From assembly GCA_012974295.1 (NCBI GenBank), contig JAAXQM010000209.1, positions 1 through 6,881 on the forward strand: a DNA stretch of 6,881 nucleotides. The letters run 5' to 3'. Position 1 is the first letter of the stretch, and each line of letters starts with the position of its first letter. The position numbers and the translations under genes are program-made. Below, one piece after another: positions 1-5,686 of the stretch. Origin of the DNA: Dehalococcoidales bacterium (GTDB lineage Bacteria; Chloroflexota; Dehalococcoidia; E44-bin15). The notes under the pieces are model-generated. The model ran no database searches, was not told where the DNA came from, and saw only the letters and a program-made list of their open reading frames with translations.

Positions 1-30
1 ATCAAAACATATCTATCGAGAACAGAAGAG

Positions 31-1425
31 GTGCCTTACGAGTTTATCGAAAAAATAAAACAGATTGTAGGTAAGGAAAATGTTTCGGTAAAGGAATGTG
101 ACCTCATTTCTTACAGCCTTGACTACTGGTTATACGGGATATTCCTTTCACAGCATGGAAATTTGCCATCGCTTCCCTGCGCAGTCATATCTCCCGAGAA
201 TAGTGAGGAAATACAGGGCATCCTGAAATACGCTAATGAATATAAGGTCAACATAACCCCATTCGGCGGCGGTTCGGGCGTGCTCGGTGGTGCTATCCCG
301 ATAAATGGGAGCGCCATCATGAACCTTCAGAGAATGAATAAGTTTATTAGCCTGGATGAAACGTCTCTCGTTGCTGAATTCGAAGCTGGAATTATTGGAG
401 CAAATCTCGAGCGAGAGCTGAATCACAGGGGATATTCATCGGGAAATATTCCGCAGTCTCTATATTGCTCCACACTGGGCGGATGGATCTCAACACGAGC
501 TGTGGGTCAGTTCTCTACGAAATATGGGAAAATAGAGGATATGGTCCTGGGGATGGAGGTGGTGCTCCCCAATGGAAATCTTCTTTCTATTAACCCGGTT
601 CCAAGACGCTCTACCGGGCCCTCACTTAAAGACCTTTTCTTGGGCGGTGAAGGGACTCTGGGTATCGTAACAAAAGCCACGTTATCCGTTCACCCTTTGC
701 CGGAAGCGATCGTAAAACAGTCGTTTGCTTTCCCCTCCATTGAGGTTGCACTAGACGTAGTGCGAATAGTCTTAAGGGGAGATGCGAGACCTGCAGTAGT
801 AAGAATATTTGATGAAGCTGAGAGTGAAAGGTACTTCGATGAAAAGAAGAGCAGAGTAACAGTCATCTTCGTCTCCGAAGGTGATTCAGATTTCGTGTCG
901 TTCGAGAGAAACGTAATTAAGAGAATTGCCGAAAAATACGGTGGGGAGCCCTTGGGAGAGAATCCAGTTGATATATGGCTTGAGAAACGTTTCGATATAG
1001 GCTTGGGTCCTGTCGTAATGCAGCAGGGAGCAATTGTAGACACGGTTGAGGTTGTTTCTTTATTTAAAGATGCTACTAATCTCTATAAGGATATGATCGC
1101 CTCAATGAAGGCAGTAGATGATGCATTATTAGTATCGGGGCATTTTTCGCATTTTTACCCGGAGGGAGCCTGCCTATATATCACATTCGCCGGTTTTCCA
1201 AAAGATCCGTACCGTTACTACCAGGACACATGGACTGCTGCTATGGAAGCCACACTGAAAAACAACGGCTCAATTAGCCATCACCATGGAATTGGATACT
1301 GGAGGATGCAGTACATGCAACAAGAGATGGGTGCTAGCGGGGTGGAATTACTGCAGAGTATTAAATCTGCATTAGACCCGAATGGTATCCTTAACAGAGG
1401 AAAGCTTATCGGATATGGAATCTAA
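31..1425 (+). CDS. FAD-binding oxidoreductase, alkylglycerone-phosphate synthase (AGPS)/GlcD superfamily
   Basis: This is a flavoprotein of the PCMH-type FAD superfamily and should be soluble, since it shows no signal peptide or membrane segment. The FAD-binding N-half has PFGGGSGVLGG (residues 77-87), STLGGWISTRAVG (147-159) followed by YGKIED, and GEGTLGIV (207-213). The C-terminal substrate domain has ACLY (380-383), HHHGIG (417-422) and DPNGILNRGK (449-458). STLGGWISTRA and the triple His are marks of AGPS rather than of glycolate or lactate oxidases. By my recollection of the family, Y383 falls where AGPS has its essential Tyr. AGPS swaps the acyl chain of acyl-DHAP for a fatty alcohol, whereas relatives oxidise 2-hydroxyacids. 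The overlapping CCG Fe-S gene argues for electron transfer, so the reaction is open. The GTG start at 31 is uncertain: the frame is open back to base 1, and the purine-rich AGAAGAG touches the GTG with no spacing, so the true start may lie before the window. Confidence 0.88.
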   Translation: MPYEFIEKIKQIVGKENVSVKECDLISYSLDYWLYGIFLSQHGNLPSLPCAVISPENSEEIQGILKYANEYKVNITPFGGGSGVLGGAIPINGSAIMNLQRMNKFISLDETSLVAEFEAGIIGANLERELNHRGYSSGNIPQSLYCSTLGGWISTRAVGQFSTKYGKIEDMVLGMEVVLPNGNLLSINPVPRRSTGPSLKDLFLGGEGTLGIVTKATLSVHPLPEAIVKQSFAFPSIEVALDVVRIVLRGDARPAVVRIFDEAESERYFDEKKSRVTVIFVSEGDSDFVSFERNVIKRIAEKYGGEPLGENPVDIWLEKRFDIGLGPVVMQQGAIVDTVEVVSLFKDATNLYKDMIASMKAVDDALLVSGHFSHFYPEGACLYITFAGFPKDPYRYYQDTWTAAMEATLKNNGSISHHHGIGYWRMQYMQQEMGASGVELLQSIKSALDPNGILNRGKLIGYGI

Positions 1426-2488
1426 AAAGGAATTGGAACAGCTTACGAATTGTGCGCTATGTGCCAATATGTGCAAGCACAGCTGTCCCACATATCTTGC
1501 TACGGGAAGTGAAACGATTACGCCCCAGAAAATAGCTCGTCTTATTTTATACCAGGAGAAGTCATTTCTTGAAGACGAACAAGGATTCTTTGAAGTAATG
1601 TTCCGTAGTTCCATGTGTGGAGCATGTAAAACACACTGTATCTACGAGAATTATGACCTGAGGAAATTCATTCAGAGAGGCCGAAGCGAAGCCTTTCAGG
1701 CAGGCATGCTTCCGGACGAGATAAGGAAACGAGTAGAGACATTCATGAAGTTTGGCAATCCCAATGGTGAGCGGCAGCTTTTTCAAAAAGGAACGGGTGA
1801 CCTCGGATATTTCGTTTCCTGTTCTGCTTACAAGGACCAACAATTACTGGAGGCAATGGATAAGATAATCACGGTCAGTAAAGGACAGGTTCAGCAATTC
1901 GGCGGTGCTGACATCTGCTGTGGTTCTCCTCTTTACTATGCTGGAGACACAGAAGGATTCAAGCAGGCAGCACAGAAAATGAAAGGAGAGATCGTAAAGA
2001 GGAAACTGCGGAAGATTATTGTAGACTGTCCTAATTGTATGAAAATGATGACAGAGGTATATCACGAAATCGGAGTTGATCTTGAGGTAGAGTTCATTCA
2101 CGTCACGGAATTCCTCAATACGCTCCTCAGAGAAGGTAAGCTCAAGGTTAACAGGGCAAATATTACTGCAACTTTTCATGACCCTTGTATCCTTGTAAAC
2201 GACTTAGGCATTTCTGCAGCTCCACGCGAGGTGCTTGGAGAACTGGGATTCGAGATAAAGGAGCCGGTCTACTCGCGAGATGATACACATTGCTGCGGCG
2301 GATTATGCGGTGCGAGAATTGGCGATTGCAACCTCACCGATAAGGTGAGTGCAATGCGCATTTGTGAACTCAAGGAAACTGCTGCCGATATTTACGTTTC
2401 AGCATGCCCTACCTGTAAAGCTGTCTTATCCGGTTTAGATATGAAAGATATTACTGAGATAGTTGCAGAGCGAATCATCGATGAATGA
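1415..2488 (+). CDS. (Fe-S)-binding protein with two CCG domains, GlpC/GlcF/HdrD-like electron-transfer subunit
   Basis: This is a 357-aa electron-transfer protein, probably the partner of the preceding flavoprotein, passing electrons to quinone or another carrier. The N-terminus has a CX2CX3CX3CP motif (C13, C16, C20, C24) and a second ferredoxin-like motif with C68, C71 and C75, where the expected first Cys is S65. Two cysteine-rich CCG domains follow: C136, CCG 168-170 and CPNC 205-208; then HDPC 255-258, CCGG 293-296 and CPTC 331-334. Both are complete, as in proteins that bind noncubane or [4Fe-4S] clusters at CCG sites. I chose ATG 1415, which overlaps the upstream stop by 11 bp and has AGAGGA about 13 nt before it. 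An upstream in-frame ATG at 1382 would add 11 residues but has no ribosome binding site and lies deep inside the previous gene. No transmembrane helix is visible, so membrane attachment would need another partner. Confidence 0.87.
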   Translation: MESKKELEQLTNCALCANMCKHSCPTYLATGSETITPQKIARLILYQEKSFLEDEQGFFEVMFRSSMCGACKTHCIYENYDLRKFIQRGRSEAFQAGMLPDEIRKRVETFMKFGNPNGERQLFQKGTGDLGYFVSCSAYKDQQLLEAMDKIITVSKGQVQQFGGADICCGSPLYYAGDTEGFKQAAQKMKGEIVKRKLRKIIVDCPNCMKMMTEVYHEIGVDLEVEFIHVTEFLNTLLREGKLKVNRANITATFHDPCILVNDLGISAAPREVLGELGFEIKEPVYSRDDTHCCGGLCGARIGDCNLTDKVSAMRICELKETAADIYVSACPTCKAVLSGLDMKDITEIVAERIIDE

Positions 2489-2586
2489 AGAGAAACTGGC
2501 AAGAAACATACAGGGGGAGATATAAAAAGAGACTAAGGAATCGGTCACCAAGAGTGGGGGGGCTTATTTCCTTCGTGAACAAATGA
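2485..2586 (+). CDS. possible 33-residue basic peptide or leader ORF between the Fe-S protein and the kinase
   Basis: This short frame starts with an ATG that overlaps the Fe-S gene stop as ATGA (4 bp), and its stop lies 10 bp before the kinase start. The peptide begins MKRNWQETYRGR and has 11 Lys/Arg among 33 residues. It has no strong ribosome binding site of its own and could be read only by re-initiation. A run of seven G (2556-2562) lies inside it. I recognise no family. It may be chance, or it may couple translation of the kinase to the upstream genes by carrying ribosomes across the 108-bp gap. Confidence 0.2.
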   Translation: MKRNWQETYRGRYKKRLRNRSPRVGGLISFVNK

Positions 2587-2596
2587 AGGCAAAGAG

Positions 2597-4147
2597 ATGA
2601 AGCATTTTATTGTTATTGATGGGGGAACGCAGAATATAAAGGCATTCATCTTCGACGAGAAGGGGAATGAGGTATACGGTGAGGCATGTCCTGTGCCCCC
2701 CCATTTCGCTCCACAACCCAATTTTGCCGAGCAAGATGCGGCGGAATATCTGAGAATAACCCGTGAAGTAACACAGAATGCGGTGGCAAATTCTCGTGTC
2801 CCTATTAATCAGTTCGCTGCGGTTGCCATTACAACCCACAGAGGAACCATTGTGCCCGTTGACGAAGATGGCATACCGGTTCGCCCCGCAATTTCCTGGC
2901 TTGATGAGCGTAAAACGGATGGTCTTAGCCTCCCCGGTGGAGCCCTTCTATCCCTTGTATTCAAGATTTCGAGAATGACACCGAAATTAAAGTACTATCA
3001 GAGAAGATCGAAGTTTAACTGGCTAAGAAAGTACGAACCGGAAAATTATGATAGAACACATATGTTCCTCACTATCTCATCCTATATCTTTCACGCATTA
3101 ACCAACGAATTTAAGGATACTTCCTCTATAGCGGGGCTATTACCCATCGATTTCAAGGGGTTCCAATGGCATCCACGGGAAGTTATCTTCAAGCTTTTTG
3201 GAGTTGAAAGAGAAAAGCTACCCCCACTTATATCACCCGCTGAGATTGCAGGAACGGTTTCTGAAGATGGATCAAGGAATTTTGGTATACCACAGGGGCT
3301 CCCCGTCATTATTGGAGCCGGGGATAAACAATCCGAGCTGCTGGGCGCTGGTGCAATAAGTAATGATATCGCTGAAATCAGCTACGGTACAGCCGCGGTA
3401 ATCGAATTACTATCCAGTAAATATATAACCCATCCAAACATGGAATTCTACACTTTCGGATCAGCAATTCCTAACCATTGGGTATTAGAAGGTTTTGTAG
3501 GTAAAGGATACTGGATGGTATCCTGGTTCAGGAAAGAGTTTGCTAAATGGGAGGAGGAAGAGGCGAAGAAACTGGGGATAGAAACAGAGGATCTGCTGGA
3601 TAGAAAAATGGAGGAAATACCTCCAGGTGCTATGGGCTTGATTCTCCAACCTTTTTGGCATCCGCGTGAGAATGACCCCCTCTCAAAGGGCGCCATAATA
3701 GGATTTTCTATGGTACATGAAAGAGCGCATATTTACCGGGCCATTATTGAAGGCATTGCATACGAATTACGAAGATTGAGTGAAACAATAGAGAAGTATT
3801 CTGGACGAAAAATAAAGGAATTAAGGGTCGGTGGTGGAGGATCAAGAAGCGATGAAATCATGCAGATCACCGCTGATATTTTTAACCTGCCCACAAGCAG
3901 ATTGCATACAAGCAATCTTTCGTCCCTGGGTGCCGCCATCGATGCCGCTGTTACCTTGAAAATCTACAATGACTTCCCCGAGGCTGTGAGTAATATGGTA
4001 AGAGTAACACATACCTTCACCCCCCGTGAGCAAAACGCAAGACTTTATAATAGGTTATTCAATGAAGTATATGCAAAGATTTATCCTACACTTTCACCCC
4101 TGCACAATAAAATTGCGGAAATCACCGGCTACCCGAAGATTACATGA
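2597..4147 (+). CDS. FGGY-family carbohydrate/polyol kinase
   Basis: This is an ATP-dependent sugar or polyol kinase of the FGGY family (glycerol kinase/xylulokinase fold), 516 aa and full length. The N-terminal actin-like domain opens with DGGTQNIK (8-15, phosphate loop) and has WLDER (101-105). The catalytic Asp is probably D243 in GAGDKQSELLGAG. SYGTAAVI (262-269) is the second phosphate motif, GGGGSRSDE (412-420) begins the adenosine site, and SLGAAIDAAV (443-452) closes the C-domain. A basic, helix-like insertion after WLDER (about 110-150) sets it apart from textbook glycerol kinases. It resembles the long FGGY kinases I associate with AGPS-like genes in Desulfobacterota. GAAGG lies 7 bp before the ATG. 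Its neighbours suggest glycerol or a glycerol derivative as substrate, but the sequence alone does not settle this. Arg codons are mostly AGA/AGG (19 of 29). Confidence 0.9.
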   Translation: MKHFIVIDGGTQNIKAFIFDEKGNEVYGEACPVPPHFAPQPNFAEQDAAEYLRITREVTQNAVANSRVPINQFAAVAITTHRGTIVPVDEDGIPVRPAISWLDERKTDGLSLPGGALLSLVFKISRMTPKLKYYQRRSKFNWLRKYEPENYDRTHMFLTISSYIFHALTNEFKDTSSIAGLLPIDFKGFQWHPREVIFKLFGVEREKLPPLISPAEIAGTVSEDGSRNFGIPQGLPVIIGAGDKQSELLGAGAISNDIAEISYGTAAVIELLSSKYITHPNMEFYTFGSAIPNHWVLEGFVGKGYWMVSWFRKEFAKWEEEEAKKLGIETEDLLDRKMEEIPPGAMGLILQPFWHPRENDPLSKGAIIGFSMVHERAHIYRAIIEGIAYELRRLSETIEKYSGRKIKELRVGGGGSRSDEIMQITADIFNLPTSRLHTSNLSSLGAAIDAAVTLKIYNDFPEAVSNMVRVTHTFTPREQNARLYNRLFNEVYAKIYPTLSPLHNKIAEITGYPKIT

Positions 4148-4264
4148 CCGTACAAAGGACCTGCCGGTCTTGTTGTCGCACTCCATTCCACTGAAAGTGG
4201 CGCCAGGAATGTTCTCCTTCTGAAAAGAGAAGAGGAACTCGGTGGCATCTTATAACAATGCATA
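4144..4264 (+). pseudogene. N-terminal remnant of a GlpA-like FAD/NAD(P)-dependent oxidoreductase
   Basis: Directly after the kinase stop, and in the kinase frame, bases 4157-4252 read as the first Rossmann unit of an FAD oxidoreductase. The pieces are GPAGL, then LVVALHSTESGA, then NVLLLKREEELGGIL. The next codon is TAA (4253-4255), and the frame then continues QCI (4256-4264). Intact relatives found in glycerol operons have ELGGIL, one residue, then QCIH, so the stop sits exactly where a Lys or Asn codon would be expected. The normal lead-in (start, strand 1 and the first glycines) is missing. An ATG at 4144 overlaps the kinase stop as ATGA but is out of frame with the homology, implying a small deletion of several codons. 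Everything past QCI (roughly 400 residues in the family) is gone and replaced by palindromic DNA. It was probably once the next gene of the operon, translationally coupled to the kinase. Confidence 0.7.
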
Positions 4265-4268
4265 CTAT

Positions 4269-4346
4269 ATCCCCCAATCTTGGGGGACTTCTGAAACTGG
4301 GGGACAACCCCAGACCCCCGGCAGGAAGTATCCTGCACCTCTTTTT
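4269..4346. repeat. cluster of G/C-block palindromes, candidate dispersed repeat element
   Basis: Three inverted repeats lie in tandem. The first is TCCCCCAA/TTGGGGGA (4270-4277 with 4280-4287). The second is CTGGGG/CCCCAG (4297-4302 with 4308-4313). The third is GCAGGA/TCCTGC (4321-4326 with 4331-4336). The blocks can also pair in other ways, for example GGGGG 4282-4286 with CCCCC 4315-4319. The element begins within a few bases of where homology in the upstream gene stub ends, which suggests an insertion or rearrangement point. No coding sense, terminal direct repeats or transposase is visible. Membership of a repeat family is inferred from its look, because only one copy is in the window. 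Confidence 0.5.
4321..4346 (+). terminator. possible rho-independent terminator
   Basis: A perfect 6-bp stem (GCAGGA/TCCTGC) with the 4-nt loop AGTA is followed, after ACCTC, by five T residues (4342-4346). It would end transcription of the flavoprotein, Fe-S protein and kinase operon. The five-base gap between stem and T-tract makes it weaker than the ideal. Confidence 0.4.
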
Positions 4347-4403
4347 CAACGGTCATATCCTTTTTCTCTATATCACATCAACCTCATTTCCTAATCCCAC
4401 TCT

Positions 4404-4432
4404 TTGTAAAACCTCCCGCTAAGCATTATAAT
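4404..4432 (+). promoter_or_regulatory. sigma70-like promoter for the ferredoxin-domain gene
   Basis: A perfect -10 hexamer TATAAT (4427-4432) is preceded by TTGTAA (4404-4409, four of six matches to TTGACA) with a 17-bp spacer. Transcription would start near 4439-4440, giving a leader of about 120 nt. It lies downstream of the terminator-like hairpin, so it fits as the start of a new transcript. The intervening 4347-4403 is pyrimidine-rich and shows nothing else I recognise. Confidence 0.45.
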
Positions 4433-4439
4433 GACATCG

Positions 4440-4521
4440 GTTACGAGCCCGAGGGTTGATATTTTGCTCCCCTACGCGTATTCAAAATCCACTCAGTAAC
4501 TCCAAGCAAGGAGACTCTTGG
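4440..4521 (+). promoter_or_regulatory. possible structured 5' leader
   Basis: From the predicted transcript start, GTTAC (4440-4444) can pair with GTAAC (4496-4500). That encloses a hairpin of ATTTTG (4461-4466) with CAAAAT (4483-4488). A second small hairpin, CCAAG/CTTGG (4502-4506 with 4517-4521), lies before the ribosome binding site. The stems are short (5-6 bp) and could be chance. I match it to no known riboswitch class. Confidence 0.2.
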
Positions 4522-4546
4522 TCACACGTACCGTATAAATTTTATT

Positions 4547-4553
4547 AGGAGGT
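4547..4553 (+). promoter_or_regulatory. strong ribosome binding site
   Basis: AGGAGGT is fully complementary to the usual 16S rRNA tail and lies seven bases before ATG 4560, fixing that start. It is the only perfect Shine-Dalgarno site in the window. The nearby TATAAAT (4534-4540) lacks a -35 partner, and I do not call it a promoter. Confidence 0.85.
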
Positions 4554-4559
4554 AGACTA

Positions 4560-5606
4560 ATGGTAAAAGAGGACATGTATAAAGAGCTGGCAGAGATGAT
4601 AAACAGGGAAGACCCGCATGTGATTGGCTTATCGGTGACACCCGCATTAATGAAGCTCCTTAGCCTTCAGTTCACCCCCGAAGAGACTAAACTGGCTCTC
4701 CAAATAGGTCTCACCGGTGGAACACTGGACGAGCTTTCAGCAAAGGTAGGTGTGAACAAGGACAAACTTAAGCAAATGCTCCACACTATGGCGAATAAAG
4801 GTACAATGTGGATCGACCCGGTCAAGGAGGACCCAACATATCGGGTCCTGGGGAGTTGTGCGCCGGGCCTTTCCGAGACTGGCCTCTTTGGAGGTATCAG
4901 GTTTCCGTATGATGTGGAATTAGGTAAAGCACTGCACCAAGTCCAATTCGAGTGGGCCAGGGATAGGCTCTGCACATTAGGATTCCCTTTTGCACCGGTC
5001 TGGGCTCATCCGAACGTGCTGCCCGATGATGCCCGTCCTGAGGAGAACCTGGCCGATTTTCTAAGGAGCCAGGATTACTTCAGTGTATCCTTCTGCCCCT
5101 GCCGTCTCTCACATTGGCTCGTTGACCCCGGAAATCATTGTGAACACATGCTGGAGACATGCCTTCACACAGGGGATACCGCCCGATGGTGTGTGGATCA
5201 TGGTCTGGGCCGCGAGCTCACTTTGGATGAGGCTCTGGAGCTGCTGGACAAGGCAAATGCGGATGGCCTGGTTCACACCATTAACATAGATGGTTTCATA
5301 TGCAATTGCTGTGATGATTGCTGTCCCTTGTTCATAGGTTTCCACCAGTTGAAAACCAAAACAATGGTTTCGTCGCCGTTTATTCCACAGGTCAAGGAGG
5401 AGGAGTGCAATGCCTGCGGTGACTGTGAGGATATTTGCCCTGTGAACGCGATGAAGGTGGATAAAATAGCCGAAGTTGATGTAGACATATGCATCGGATG
5501 CGGTGTATGTGTTACGCACTGTCCTATGGAGGCTCTCGCCCTTGTAAGAAGGCCTGAAGACAAGCAAGTCGAGATGCCAGATGAGGTTAAGCAGCATGTG
5601 GGGTGA
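4560..5606 (+). CDS. winged-helix/cysteine-rich/2x[4Fe-4S] ferredoxin-domain protein
   Basis: This 348-aa protein has three parts. Residues about 36-95 look like a winged-helix domain: TPEETKLALQIG, then a TLDELSAKVGVNKDKLKQML helix-turn-helix-like stretch, then a short wing. The middle carries CPCR (179-182), C194, C201 and C211, and the dense cluster CNCCDDCC (248-255). The C-terminus is a bacterial-type two-cluster ferredoxin with C283, C286, C289, C293-P and C311, C314, C317, C321-P. It is soluble, with no signal peptide. I recall similar proteins in anaerobic bacteria and archaea annotated only as 4Fe-4S binding proteins. Their role is unknown to me: either an electron carrier docking on a reductase, or a redox-responsive DNA-binding protein. 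It has its own promoter and ribosome binding site, so it need not belong to the kinase operon. Confidence 0.87.
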   Translation: MVKEDMYKELAEMINREDPHVIGLSVTPALMKLLSLQFTPEETKLALQIGLTGGTLDELSAKVGVNKDKLKQMLHTMANKGTMWIDPVKEDPTYRVLGSCAPGLSETGLFGGIRFPYDVELGKALHQVQFEWARDRLCTLGFPFAPVWAHPNVLPDDARPEENLADFLRSQDYFSVSFCPCRLSHWLVDPGNHCEHMLETCLHTGDTARWCVDHGLGRELTLDEALELLDKANADGLVHTINIDGFICNCCDDCCPLFIGFHQLKTKTMVSSPFIPQVKEEECNACGDCEDICPVNAMKVDKIAEVDVDICIGCGVCVTHCPMEALALVRRPEDKQVEMPDEVKQHVG

Positions 5607-5677
5607 GACAATAACATCACTTGGGTGATTACTATCAAGGCGCGTTAATCGCCAGCGTATATGTTGCTATTCGTTGG

Positions 5678-5683
5678 TATAAT
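5678..5683 (+). promoter_or_regulatory. TATAAT box abutting the SDR start
   Basis: A perfect TATAAT ends three bases before ATG 5687. No -35 match is found at 16-18 bp. If used as a -10, transcription would begin at or just inside the start codon, so the message would be close to leaderless. It may equally be AT-rich unstructured sequence that helps a start without a Shine-Dalgarno site. The 80-bp gap also has a weak ATCAC/GTGAT hairpin (5616-5620 with 5625-5629). Confidence 0.2.
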
Positions 5684-5686
5684 TAA

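Noticed and set aside
1382..1414. Upstream ATG at 1382 as the start of the Fe-S protein
   Set aside because: It would give a 44-bp overlap with the flavoprotein and has no ribosome binding site. ATG 1415 has a purine-rich site and a short 11-bp overlap.
2556..2562. Run of seven G as a possible phase-variation or frameshift site
   Set aside because: It lies between genes (inside only the doubtful short ORF), and changing its length would not join or break a recognised gene. It is noted only as a possible sequencing-error spot.
4026..4223. A 65-codon + strand frame overlapping the kinase 3' end
   Set aside because: It overlaps conserved kinase C-terminal sequence in another frame and shows no family features.
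4129..4356. Minus-strand reading frames across the kinase-to-ferredoxin gap
   Set aside because: The + strand shows a recognisable FAD oxidoreductase remnant and hairpins in the same bases, and the minus-strand products look random.
4534..4540. TATAAAT just before the ribosome binding site as a bacterial -10 or archaeal TATA box
   Set aside because: There is no -35 at normal spacing, and an archaeal start about 25 bp downstream would cut off the perfect AGGAGGT. The TATAAT at 4427 with a 17-bp-spaced TTGTAA is better.
5109..5638. Long minus-strand reading frames (up to 162 codons) opposite the ferredoxin-domain gene
   Set aside because: The + strand here encodes conserved Cys motifs (CNCCDDCC and two ferredoxin sites), while the minus-strand translations match no family pattern and lack ribosome binding sites. 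They are shadows.
5639..5653. GGCG/CGCC hairpin after the ferredoxin-domain gene as a terminator
   Set aside because: The stem is only 4 bp with a 7-nt loop and has no T-tract after it.
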